From CAZKTF01 sp964555565 (lineage in GTDB: Bacteria > Planctomycetota > JAJSAM01 > JAKLKS01), in assembly GCA_964555565.1 (NCBI GenBank), contig CAZKTF010000125.1, positions 1-10,324 on the forward strand: a stretch of 10,324 bases of DNA. Reading direction: 5' to 3'. Below, in pieces: positions 1 to 7,029 of this stretch. The first letter of the stretch is position 1. The number at the start of each line of letters is the position of its first letter. The notes under the pieces are model-generated. The model made no database searches and had not been told where the DNA came from. It saw only the letters and a list, made by a program, of their open reading frames with translations. Both the position numbers and the translations under genes were made by a program.

Positions 1-1963
1 CGCCTGGTCGAGGAAGGCGACTGCGGCCTCCTTCTCTCCCTGCGCCGCCGCCGTCCGCGAACCCGAAGTCGCCGCCGCCCCTCCCGCTGCCGGGGCCCCC
101 GGCGACCTCCCGGAACCGGGCGAGCATCCCCTCGTTCTCGAGGACCAGGTAGGAGGTGTAGGGGGTGATGATCCCGTACTTCTTCGCGAGGCGCACGACC
201 TCGTCCCTCAGTTCCCGCATCTCGGGCGGGACCTCGGGGCGCGGGTCGCGCGGGTTCCCGCCGCGCCGCTCCCAGAAGAAGCGGATCTCGTCGAGGAGGT
301 GCCCCACGCGCCGGAGCGCCCAGAGGCGCGGGAGGAAGGCCCCCTCGTCGGTCCGATCGGGGAACTGGACCTCCTCCACGAACTCGCGGGTGGCGTCGCG
401 CACCCGCCCCTTCACGCGGAGGACCGCCTTCCCGCCCTTCCCCGACCAGCGGCCGAGGAGGACCAGCTCGTTCCCCCGGAACAGGTCCGGGAGCCGCCGC
501 GGGTAGAGGTCGCTCGTCCCGACCCCCTCCACGGTGAACTGGACGTCCGTGAGGACCGGGTGGGAGGTCTTCGCCACGAGCGCCGAGACCTTCACCTCGA
601 TGTCCTCCTGCGGGGCGACGTAGTCCCGCGCCCCGCGCAGCTCCTCCGCCATGCGGTCGAGGAGGACCGTGTTGACGTCGTTCCCGACGCCGAAGGTGAA
701 GACGCGGACCCGGTCCCCGGCCGCCTTCTTCGCGCGGTCGAGGATGGTGCGGGGCTCCCGCTCGCCGATGGTGGGGAGGCCGTCCGTCAGGAAGAAGACC
801 ACGGCGGGCCGCGCGGCGTCGCCGCCGGCGAGCGTCCCGAGCGCGGCCTGGAGGGCGTCGTCGATCGCGGTCCCGCCCGTGGCCGTGATCCCGTCCACGA
901 AGCCGAGCGCCGCCGCCACCTCGTCCTTCCCGGCGGGGACGAGCGCGTCGCGGAACTTCCGCGCCTCCGTCGAGAACGTCACCAGGGCGAAACGGTCCTC
1001 GGGGGCGAGGGTCCGGAGCCCGTAACGGAGCGCCGCCTTCGCCTGTTCGATCTTCTCCCCGGCCATGGAGCCCGAGGTGTCGAGGCAGAACACGATGTCG
1101 CGGGGGATCGGCTTCTCGTCGGAGGCGACCGCCGGGGAGAGGACCACGAGGAAGGTCCCGTCCTCGCCCGCGGGCCGGTGGGCCATGAAGGAGAAGCCCA
1201 GGTCCTTCGCCGGCTCCTGGAAGAGGAGGAGGAAGTCCCGGTCCGGGGCGACGTCGGAGGACTCCCAGGAGACCCGGGCGTGCCGCTCGTCCTTGCGGGC
1301 GACGTCCACGCGGTGGGTGGGGGAGTAGACCGCGGTGAGGGGCCGGCGCGTGGCGATCTCCACGGAGACGGCCGCGCGGCCCACGGGGCGCCCGCCGTTC
1401 ATGATGTTCCGGAGCGGGTAGAGGTAGGTCACCGACCCGGTGTCCCCGGGGAGGATCTCGGAGTAGGTGAGCTTCACCCGCTTCTCGCTGCGGGGCGGGA
1501 TCGGGAAGATCCGCGCGCGGAACAGGCGCGTCCCCACGAACTCCAGCAGCGCCGGGTCCCGCTGGGACCGCACGATGGACTCGTAGATCCCCCGCGCCCG
1601 GTCGGCGTCGAGGACCTCGCCCGCCACCTCGGCCCCGTCCACGAACATCGAGAACTTCTCCACCGCGGCCCCCGCGGGGAGCGGGAAGAGGTAGGTCCCC
1701 TCGAGCTCGTGGGCGGAGGGGTTGAAGAAGACCTCGTCCACGGACGTGCGGGCCACGCGTCCCTCGACCCGGGTCTCGACCACGAGGCTCCGGACGTCGA
1801 GCGCCGCCGCGCCCGGCCCCGGGCGGGGCATCGGCACGGGCTCGGGCGGCCGCGGCGGCCGGCGGTCGATGACGATGTTCTGGGCCAGGGCCGCGGGGGC
1901 CAGGGCGGCCAGGGCGGCCGCGGCCAAGGCCGGACCGAAGAGGCGTGCGAGGGAATCGCGCAT
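1..1963 (-). CDS. Secreted VIT and VWA domain protein (partial, runs off left edge)
   Basis: Exported protein related to inter-alpha-trypsin-inhibitor heavy chains; bacterial members probably bind proteins or metal at the cell surface, but their substrates are unknown. The ATG at 1963 follows GGAGG (1972-1976) by 8 bases. Residues 1-27 form a signal peptide (Arg, Ala/Leu-rich core, ALA before Gln-28). A VIT domain covers about 56-170, with LEGTYLFPLP near 86-95. A VWA domain covers about 285-460 with a complete MIDAS: D295-T-S-G-S, T365 in TGGT and D394 in LTDG. The family's conserved LAKKYGIITPYTSYLV lies near 590-605, then a Gly-rich linker. At least 640 residues are present; the C-terminus lies outside the window. 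No stop occurs in frame, but codon quality collapses after about base 43 and a +1 frame looks coding to the edge, suggesting a frameshift or read error. Divergent from the acyl-CoA dehydrogenase gene. Confidence 0.93.
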   Translation of the reverse strand, partial: MRDSLARLFGPALAAAALAALAPAALAQNIVIDRRPPRPPEPVPMPRPGPGAAALDVRSLVVETRVEGRVARTSVDEVFFNPSAHELEGTYLFPLPAGAAVEKFSMFVDGAEVAGEVLDADRARGIYESIVRSQRDPALLEFVGTRLFRARIFPIPPRSEKRVKLTYSEILPGDTGSVTYLYPLRNIMNGGRPVGRAAVSVEIATRRPLTAVYSPTHRVDVARKDERHARVSWESSDVAPDRDFLLLFQEPAKDLGFSFMAHRPAGEDGTFLVVLSPAVASDEKPIPRDIVFCLDTSGSMAGEKIEQAKAALRYGLRTLAPEDRFALVTFSTEARKFRDALVPAGKDEVAAALGFVDGITATGGTAIDDALQAALGTLAGGDAARPAVVFFLTDGLPTIGEREPRTILDRAKKAAGDRVRVFTFGVGNDVNTVLLDRMAEELRGARDYVAPQEDIEVKVSALVAKTSHPVLTDVQFTVEGVGTSDLYPRRLPDLFRGNELVLLGRWSGKGGKAVLRVKGRVRDATREFVEEVQFPDRTDEGAFLPRLWALRRVGHLLDEIRFFWERRGGNPRDPRPEVPPEMRELRDEVVRLAKKYGIITPYTSYLVLENEGMLARFREVAGGPGSGRGGGDFGFADGGGAGREGGRSRLPRPG

Positions 1964-1971
1964 CGAGGTGT

Positions 1972-1976
1972 CCTCC
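1972..1976 (-). promoter_or_regulatory. Ribosome binding site of the VIT/VWA gene
   Basis: GGAGG on the minus strand, 8 bases before the ATG at 1963. It fixes this start, which also places a clean signal peptide at the N-terminus. Confidence 0.75.
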
Positions 1977-1986
1977 GGCGGGCCGC

Positions 1987-1992
1987 TACAAT
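1987..1992 (+). promoter_or_regulatory. Possible -10 box in the divergent intergenic region
   Basis: TACAAT matches the sigma-70 -10 consensus at five of six positions and sits in the only AT-rich patch (1986-1999) between the divergent VIT/VWA and dehydrogenase genes. It would give a leader of roughly 95 bases to the TTG at 2093. On the other strand the same patch reads TAAGAT (1996 to 1991), a weaker -10 candidate that would give a leader of about 20 bases to the ATG at 1963. No TTGACA-like -35 box is visible for either. The leader between here and 2082 holds a short direct repeat (GGCTTCCCC twice, about 2051-2068) and nothing else recognisable. Confidence 0.35.
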
Positions 1993-2081
1993 CTTATGAA
2001 CGATCGGGCGGCACGGGTTGTTGGACGCAATCCCCGTTCCCCCGGTTCCCGGCTTCCCCGGCTTCCCCGGTGGCCCCGGAC

Positions 2082-2085
2082 GGAG
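2082..2085 (+). promoter_or_regulatory. Ribosome binding site deciding the TTG start of the acyl-CoA dehydrogenase
   Basis: GGAG is followed by 7 bases and then TTG at 2093. It selects this TTG over an upstream in-frame TTG at 2018, which has no such sequence and would add a Pro/Gly-rich tail unlike the family. Confidence 0.65.
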
Positions 2086-2092
2086 TGGACCC

Positions 2093-3841
2093 TTGGCCAA
2101 CTTCTTCAGGGAGAACGAGGACCTGCGCCGCACCCTGGCGGTCGCCCCTCTCGAGGAGCTGGCTCCCCTCCTCGAGGCCGGGTTCAAGGACGCCGCCTCC
2201 GACCCCTCCGCCCCCGCCGACCCGGCCGGGTACCGGGAGACCTGCGGGATGGTCCTCGAGATGGCCGGGGAGCTCTGCGCGACGGAGATCGCCCCCCACG
2301 CGGCCGCGGTGGACGCGGCCGGCGCCCGGCTCCAGGCGGACGGGAGCGTCGCCTACGCGCCGCACACGCGGGAGGCCCTCTCGAAGCTCGCCGAGGCCGG
2401 GCTCATGGGCCTCACACTGCCGCGCCGGTTCGGCGGGATGGGGCTCGCCACCACGCTCTACACCGCGGTCGTGGAGATGGTCGCGCGGGCCGACGCCTCC
2501 CTCATGACCCTCTACGCCCTCCAGTCCTGCGGGGACCTGCTGGCCCACCACGCCCCGGAGGACCTGGCCGGGGTGGTGGTCCCGCGGCTCGCCTCCGGGG
2601 AGGCGAGCGCCGCCATGGCCCTGACCGAGCCCCAGGCGGGGTCGGCCCTCGGCTCCGCGCGCTGCCGGGCCGTCGCGGTGGACGAGGCCGCGGGCCTCTG
2701 GAGCCTCGAGGGGGAGAAGTGCTTCGTCACGAACGGGGGCGCGGACTACGTCCTCGCGCTCGGCCGGACGGAGCCCGGGACCGAGGACGGGCGCGGGCTC
2801 TCCCTGTTCCTCCTCGAGCGGCAGCCCGGGGTGAAGGTGGTGCGCCTCGAGGAGAAGATGGGACTCCACGGCTCCCCCACGGCCATGGTGAGCCTCGAGG
2901 GGGCGCGGGGGAGGTTGCTCGGGCGCCGCGGCCGCGGGCTCTTCCCCCTCGTGCTGGAGCTCCTCCACGCGGTCCGCCTCGAGGTCGGGGCGCAGGCCGT
3001 CGGGATCGCCCAGGCCGCCCAGTCCGCCGCGGTGAAGTATGCGCGGGAGCGGAAGCAGTTCGGCCGCACGCTCGACCGCTTCAGCCCGGTGCGGGCGATG
3101 CTGCTGGCGTCGGAGGTGCGGCTCCGCGCCTGCCGGGCGGTGGTCTTCGAGGCCGCGGCCTGCGTGGACCGCCTCCGCGGGGCCCGCCGCACGCTGGACG
3201 AGGTCGAGGGGCTCTCCGGGGAGCGCCGCCAGGAGCTGCGCGGGGTCGTCCGGCGCGAGGAGCGCCGCGAGAACCTCCTCACCCCCTTCGCGAAGTACGC
3301 CGCCACGGAGATGGTCAACGGGGTCTGCTCGACGGCCATCCAGGTCCACGGGGGCTACGGGTACTGCCGGGACTACCCCGTGGAGCGCCTCGCGCGGGAC
3401 GCCCGGATCACCTCCATCTACGAGGGGACCTCGCAGATCCAGGTGGGGGCGGCGGTGCAACCGCTCCTCGAAGGCGGCGTGGAGCTGCTCTTCGCCGACC
3501 TGGAGCGGGACCCCGACCCGCCGGCCTCGCTCGCCGGGGGCAGGGAGATCGTGCGGCGGGCGGCGGACGGGCTCCGGGACGCGCTCGCCTACCTCGCGGC
3601 CAAGGGGGAGGACAAGCCCCTCGTCCAGCTCCATGCGCGGGACGCCGTGGACGCGGCCATCGACGTCCTCGCGGGGCGTCTGCTGCTCAGGGGCGCGGCC
3701 GGGACCCCCTCGGCGGAGGCCGCGGCCCGGGTCCACCTGGCGGGCCTGGAGCCCCGGGTCGGCTTCCGCGCGAAGCGGATCGCGCGCGGCGAGCGCCACG
3801 CGCTGGACGAGTTCGACGCGGTGATGGGGGCGTACGGATAG
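2093..3841 (+). CDS. Acyl-CoA dehydrogenase, long type with C-terminal extension
   Basis: FAD-dependent alpha,beta-dehydrogenation of an acyl-CoA, cytoplasmic, electrons normally passing to electron-transfer flavoprotein. 582 residues. The TTG start gives MANFFRENEDL, like the MANFY/F-x-(D/E)N-x-D beginning of related long dehydrogenases, and follows a GGAG. The flavin-site motif ALTEPQAGSALGS lies at about 176-188; the Asp usual after GS is Ala-185. ERKQFGR (319-325) and the second signature with HGGYGY and IYEGTSQIQ are intact; E444 of YEGT is in the position of the catalytic base. An Arg/Glu-rich insert of about 40 residues precedes TPFAKYAATEM, and a C-terminal helical domain of about 120 residues follows, as in the roughly 590-residue branch (ACAD C-terminal domain). 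The next gene, an acyl-CoA ligase, starts 18 bases downstream, so the two form an operon; the acid oxidised cannot be told from sequence. Confidence 0.93.
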   Translation: MANFFRENEDLRRTLAVAPLEELAPLLEAGFKDAASDPSAPADPAGYRETCGMVLEMAGELCATEIAPHAAAVDAAGARLQADGSVAYAPHTREALSKLAEAGLMGLTLPRRFGGMGLATTLYTAVVEMVARADASLMTLYALQSCGDLLAHHAPEDLAGVVVPRLASGEASAAMALTEPQAGSALGSARCRAVAVDEAAGLWSLEGEKCFVTNGGADYVLALGRTEPGTEDGRGLSLFLLERQPGVKVVRLEEKMGLHGSPTAMVSLEGARGRLLGRRGRGLFPLVLELLHAVRLEVGAQAVGIAQAAQSAAVKYARERKQFGRTLDRFSPVRAMLLASEVRLRACRAVVFEAAACVDRLRGARRTLDEVEGLSGERRQELRGVVRREERRENLLTPFAKYAATEMVNGVCSTAIQVHGGYGYCRDYPVERLARDARITSIYEGTSQIQVGAAVQPLLEGGVELLFADLERDPDPPASLAGGREIVRRAADGLRDALAYLAAKGEDKPLVQLHARDAVDAAIDVLAGRLLLRGAAGTPSAEAAARVHLAGLEPRVGFRAKRIARGERHALDEFDAVMGAYG

Positions 3842-3859
3842 GTACGGAGGTCAAGGAGA

Positions 3860-5617
3860 GTGCCTGGCACCGCACACGACAGCGTCGGCGAGCCGGAGAC
3901 GGCCGAACGGATCGCGCGGGCGCGGACGGTCACGGGCGACCCGGCCGAGGCCCCGCTCGCTCCGGAGTCGAGCGTGGGGGAGGTGCTCGCCGAGCGGACC
4001 GCGCAGGACCCCGCGCGGCCCTTCCTCGTCTACTGCGACGACGACCTCGGCGTGCGCCGCGTCCACTCCTGGGGGGAGTTCTCGGGGCGGGTCCAGCGGC
4101 TCGCCCGCTGGATGCGGGACGCGCTCGGGGTGCGGCCCGGGGACCGGGTGGCGACGCTCCACCACAACCACGACGACACGGCGGCGATCTACTTCGCGAC
4201 CTGGCGGCTGGGGGCCTGCGCCTGCCCCGTCAACGTCGGGGAGGACGACGCGCGCGTGCGCTTCGTCCTCGAGAACAGCGAGGCGGTGGCGCTCTTCGTC
4301 CACCCGGACTACGCGGCGCGCGCCGCCGCGGTCTCCGACGGGCTCCCGGCGCTCCGCCACCGGGTGGCCTGCGGGGGGACGCCGCCCCCGGGGTTCCGCG
4401 CCCTGGCCGAGGCGGACGCCGCCTCCGACGACCCCGCGGCCCTCCCGCGCCCCACGCGGGACACCGAGGCCCTCATCGTCTACACCTCCGGCACCACGGG
4501 GCCGCCGAAGGGGGTGGTCCTCGACCAGGGGAACCTCCTGGCGGACGCCCGGGCCATCGCCCGCTGGCAGCGGATCGGGCCCGGGACGCGCACGATGTGC
4601 GTCCTCCCCGTCCACCACGTGAACGGGATCGTGGTCACGCTCCTCACCCCGCTCTACGCGGGCTCCTCCACGGTCCTCAACCGGAAGTTCTCCCCCCGCG
4701 CCTTCTGGCGGCGGGCCGAGGAGGAGGGGGTCCACGTGGCCTCCGTGGTCCCGACCCTCCTCCAGTTCCTCCTCGACGCGGGGGAGGACACGGGGAAGAG
4801 GAACCTCCGGCTGCTGCGGCACATCGTCTGCGGCGCGGGGCCGCTCACCTGCGACCTCGCGGCGGAGTTCGAGGACCGGTTCCGGGTCCCCATCCTCCAC
4901 GGCTACGGCCTCAGCGAGACGACCTGCTACTCCTGCTTCCTCCCGCCGGACATGACCCCCGCGGAGCACCGCGAGGCGCTCACCGCCCGCGGCTTCCCCT
5001 CCATCGGCTGCGCCGTCGAGGCCAACGCCATGGCCATCCACGACCCGGCCGGAACGCCGCTCGCGGAGGGGGAGCGGGGGGAGATCGTCGTCCGCGGGCA
5101 GAACGTGATGCGCCACTACTTCCGCCGCCCGGACGCCAACCGGGACACCTTCGCGCACGGGTGGTTCCGCTCGGGGGACGAGGGGTTCTGGCGGAGGGAC
5201 GGGGAGGGGCGCGTCCACTACTTCATCACGGGGCGCATCAAGGAGCTCATCGTCCGGGGCGGGGTGAAGATCAGCCCCTTCGAGCTGGACGAGGTCCTGA
5301 TGAACGTCCCGGGCGTGAAGGCCGGCCTCGCCGTCGGCTTCGAGAACCGCTACTACGGCGAGGAGGTGGGGGCCTACGTCGTCCCCGAGCCCGGCGCCAC
5401 CGTGACCGAGGAGCAGGTCCTCGCCGCCTGCCGCGCCCGCTTCCCCGCCTTCAAGGTCCCCAAGGTCGTCGTCTTCGGCACCGAGGTCCCCGTCACCTCC
5501 ACCGGCAAGTACCAGCGCGGCCGCCTCAAGCCCCTCTTCGAGAAGTGGAAGGGCCGGCAGTTCCGAACCGGGGACGACCCCTCCCCTCGCGTGCCGGGCG
5601 GTAGACTCGGGGGATGA
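3860..5617 (+). CDS. AMP-forming acyl-CoA synthetase/ligase
   Basis: ANL-superfamily enzyme: activates a carboxylic acid with ATP to an acyl-AMP and transfers it to CoA. 585 residues, somewhat longer than usual because of an N-terminal lead of about 35 residues. Motifs in order: A3 loop YTSGTTGPPKG (208-218), A5 GYGLSETT (348-355), A7 WFRSGD (435-440, D440 binds ribose), A8 hinge TGRIKELIVRGGVKISP (457-473) and A10 STGKYQRGRLK with K550, the lysine of the adenylation step. All key residues are present, so it should be active. GTG 3860 is the first possible start after an in-frame stop (3839) and follows GGAGG (3846-3850) by 9 bases. Paired with the acyl-CoA dehydrogenase upstream, it probably feeds that enzyme. 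Substrate (fatty, short-chain or aromatic acid) cannot be assigned. Its TGA overlaps the next ATG. Confidence 0.93.
   Translation: MPGTAHDSVGEPETAERIARARTVTGDPAEAPLAPESSVGEVLAERTAQDPARPFLVYCDDDLGVRRVHSWGEFSGRVQRLARWMRDALGVRPGDRVATLHHNHDDTAAIYFATWRLGACACPVNVGEDDARVRFVLENSEAVALFVHPDYAARAAAVSDGLPALRHRVACGGTPPPGFRALAEADAASDDPAALPRPTRDTEALIVYTSGTTGPPKGVVLDQGNLLADARAIARWQRIGPGTRTMCVLPVHHVNGIVVTLLTPLYAGSSTVLNRKFSPRAFWRRAEEEGVHVASVVPTLLQFLLDAGEDTGKRNLRLLRHIVCGAGPLTCDLAAEFEDRFRVPILHGYGLSETTCYSCFLPPDMTPAEHREALTARGFPSIGCAVEANAMAIHDPAGTPLAEGERGEIVVRGQNVMRHYFRRPDANRDTFAHGWFRSGDEGFWRRDGEGRVHYFITGRIKELIVRGGVKISPFELDEVLMNVPGVKAGLAVGFENRYYGEEVGAYVVPEPGATVTEEQVLAACRARFPAFKVPKVVVFGTEVPVTSTGKYQRGRLKPLFEKWKGRQFRTGDDPSPRVPGGRLGG
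5602..5607 (+). promoter_or_regulatory. TAGACT -10-like box, possible leaderless promoter
   Basis: TAGACT ends 6 bases before the ATG at 5614, so transcription would begin at or within a base or two of the start codon. There is no AGGAGG-type sequence in front of this ATG, only a run of G. The box lies inside the end of the acyl-CoA ligase gene and could be an internal promoter. No -35 match is visible. A similar box stands before rmuC at 8857. Confidence 0.4.
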
Positions 5618-6147
5618 GAGCCCGCCTCCGCGCCCTCCTCCCCGGCGCCGCCGCCCTCCTCCTCCTCCTCGGCGCCGCGCGCGCCGCGGACCTGGCGGGG
5701 GAGGTGCGGGAAGCCCGGGGGACCCTCACGGTGAAGCGGGTGAAGGGCCTCACCTACGACCGGGCGGACGGGGAGTTCCCGGTCCGGCTCCTCCTCATCT
5801 TCCAGGCCGCCCCGCCGCCCGTCCAGGACCACGGTCCCGGGGTGCTCCTCTTCCTCGATCCCGACACCGGGGAGACGCTGCGGACCGCCCCCCTCGGCTG
5901 GCGCACGGGGACCTCCGCGCGCTTCACGCTCCAGCTCCTCTCCACCTCCTTCGGCTACGCGATGGAGATCTACCTGGGGGCGCTGACCCGCTCCACGGTC
6001 GAGGTCACCCTCGCGGACGTTCGCTCCTCGGGCCGGCTCGAGGCGGGAGACGGGCCGCTCTCCTTCGCGGCGAAGGCGACCGGGGTGGTCTCCATCAACG
6101 GTGCCCCGGACCGCAAGTTCCTGATCAAGATCCGCGCGGAGGAGTGA
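5614..6147 (+). CDS. Small exported protein of unknown function
   Basis: I do not recognise the family. 177 residues. The N-terminus is a classic signal peptide: MRARLRA, a Leu/Ala core to about residue 20, then ARA before Ala-Asp at about 24-25; there is no lipobox cysteine, so a periplasmic or secreted location is likely. The mature part is mostly alternating hydrophobic/polar beta-strand-like sequence with a Pro-rich stretch (QAAPPPVQD) and no cysteine, repeats or membrane segment. The ATG overlaps the TGA of the acyl-CoA ligase (ATGA), which suggests translational coupling, although a TAGACT box 6 bases upstream could also give a leaderless transcript. Codon use matches its neighbours. 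Association with the acyl-CoA genes may be positional only. Confidence 0.85.
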   Translation: MRARLRALLPGAAALLLLLGAARAADLAGEVREARGTLTVKRVKGLTYDRADGEFPVRLLLIFQAAPPPVQDHGPGVLLFLDPDTGETLRTAPLGWRTGTSARFTLQLLSTSFGYAMEIYLGALTRSTVEVTLADVRSSGRLEAGDGPLSFAAKATGVVSINGAPDRKFLIKIRAEE

Positions 6148-6187
6148 GAGCGCCTAGGACGAAGTCCCCCCCGTTCGTTCCATGGGC

Positions 6188-6217
6188 GCGGGAGGCCGTC
6201 GAACCTCCCGCAGGAGG
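6188..6217 (+). promoter_or_regulatory. Leader hairpin next to the lipoprotein Shine-Dalgarno sequence
   Basis: GCGGGAGG (6188-6195) and CCTCCCGC (6204-6211) form a perfect 8-bp stem with an 8-base loop. The strong Shine-Dalgarno AGGAGG (6212-6217) begins on the next base and lies 6 bases before GTG 6224. CCTCC inside the right arm could instead pair with GGAGG of the Shine-Dalgarno across a 4-base loop, so two exclusive structures are possible. There is no U tract, which argues against a simple terminator. Confidence 0.5.
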
Positions 6218-6223
6218 TGACCC

Positions 6224-6619
6224 GTGCTCGTCGATCCCCGCCTCGTCCTCGTCCTCGTCCCCGTCCTCCTCCTCGCGGGCTGCGCCGCCCCCATCGACCC
6301 GCAGCCGGGGCCCCGCGCGGACACGGGCCCCGGGATCCAGATCCAGGCCCACGTCTTCGAGGTCCCCCGCAACCCCGCGCCGGCCTACCACGCCGACGGC
6401 GTGGCGATCGTCTCCCTCGACGGCGCGTCCTCCTGGGCCCGCGCCGGCCTCCGCGCCGGGGACGTCATCGAGGGCGTGAACGGGGAGGCGGTCCGGAAGC
6501 CCGAGGAGTTCGCGGCCCTCACGGGCGGCCGCGAGCCGCTCGAGGTCCGGATCCTCCGCTCCCGGGCGGGCGTCTACGGGACGGTCCTGGTCGAGGTCGC
6601 GATCCGCCGGGCCGACTGA
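6224..6619 (+). CDS. Small PDZ-domain lipoprotein
   Basis: 131 residues. Residues 1-20 are a lipoprotein signal peptide with lipobox LAGC; Cys-20 would be lipidated. A Pro-rich linker follows (to about residue 55), then one PDZ domain at about 58-128, with the typical SWARAGLRAGDVIEGVNGEAV core and a hydrophobic C-terminal strand. No protease or other catalytic domain is attached, so it most likely acts as a membrane-anchored adaptor that binds a peptide or protein end. The GTG start has a strong AGGAGG 6 bases upstream. It lies 76 bases after the preceding secreted protein in the same direction and is convergent with the EVE-domain gene, the two stop codons being only 5 bases apart. Partner unknown. 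Confidence 0.88.
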   Translation: MLVDPRLVLVLVPVLLLAGCAAPIDPQPGPRADTGPGIQIQAHVFEVPRNPAPAYHADGVAIVSLDGASSWARAGLRAGDVIEGVNGEAVRKPEEFAALTGGREPLEVRILRSRAGVYGTVLVEVAIRRAD

Positions 6620-6624
6620 AGCGG

Positions 6625-7029
6625 TCAGCCCCGGGCCAGCGCGAGGATCCGGTCCCACTCCGTGGCGCCGACGGGCATCACCGAGAGCCGCCCCATGCGG
6701 ACGAGGGGGGACGCGGCGAAGGCGGGGTCGGCCTTGACCTCCGCGAGGGTGACGGGGCGGGGGAGGGACTTCCCGGCCCGGAGATCCACGACCGCCAGCG
6801 ACGCGTCCTTCGGATCGGGGTACGCATCGGAGGCGCAGCGGGCGGTCCCCACGACGGCCTTCACGGCGCCGGTCTCGTAGACGAGGACCCCGTCCCCCCG
6901 GCGCATCGCGCGCAGGTGGCGGAGCGCGAGCGCGTTCGCGACCCCGTCCCAGGTCGCCCCCTTCGCGCGGAGCAGGTCCGCCCAGGAGTAGGTGCCGGGG
7001 TCGGTCTTCACGAGCCAGCGGTTCGGCAC
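6625..7029 (-). CDS. EVE-domain protein
   Basis: 134 residues consisting of a single EVE domain, a PUA-like fold whose known members (e.g. human THYN1) bind modified bases in DNA or RNA. Recognisable family blocks: RWLVKTDPGTYSWADL (4-19), TWDGVAN (26-32), RHLRAMRRGDGVLVY, VVGTARC, AYPDPKD, and the C-terminal RLSVMPVGATEWDRIL. The usual WDGVRNYQAR block reads WDGVANALAL here, a change close to the expected ligand pocket. GTG 7029 is chosen because GGAGGAG (7036-7042) lies 6 bases upstream and the protein begins directly with the conserved strand. The start lies inside the end of the DUF523 gene (22-base overlap), and its Shine-Dalgarno is in a small 6-bp hairpin (7036-7050), so translation is probably coupled. 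Cytoplasmic; role unknown. Confidence 0.9.
   Translation of the reverse strand: MPNRWLVKTDPGTYSWADLLRAKGATWDGVANALALRHLRAMRRGDGVLVYETGAVKAVVGTARCASDAYPDPKDASLAVVDLRAGKSLPRPVTLAEVKADPAFAASPLVRMGRLSVMPVGATEWDRILALARG

Noticed and set aside
299..1999. Long plus-strand open frame opposite the VIT/VWA gene
   Set aside because: It is an antisense shadow: composition is Arg/Gly/Glu/Pro-rich with no domain, while the minus strand gives a signal peptide, VIT and MIDAS motifs.
2018..2092. N-terminal extension of the acyl-CoA dehydrogenase from the TTG at 2018, giving a collagen-like Pro/Gly stretch
   Set aside because: No Shine-Dalgarno sequence there, the stretch comes from small direct DNA repeats, and the TTG at 2093 with GGAG gives the family's usual N-terminus.
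3851..5218. Long minus-strand frame opposite the acyl-CoA ligase
   Set aside because: Same antisense effect; no recognisable motif and poor start context.
1945..5604. Open frame of about 1200 codons over the dehydrogenase and ligase genes
   Set aside because: Stop codons are rare in very GC-rich DNA; the product is low-complexity Arg/Gly/Pro sequence and out of frame with two well-supported enzymes.
6619..6625. Terminator between the convergent lipoprotein and EVE genes
   Set aside because: Only 5 bases separate the stops, leaving no room; any termination would have to occur inside the opposing gene.
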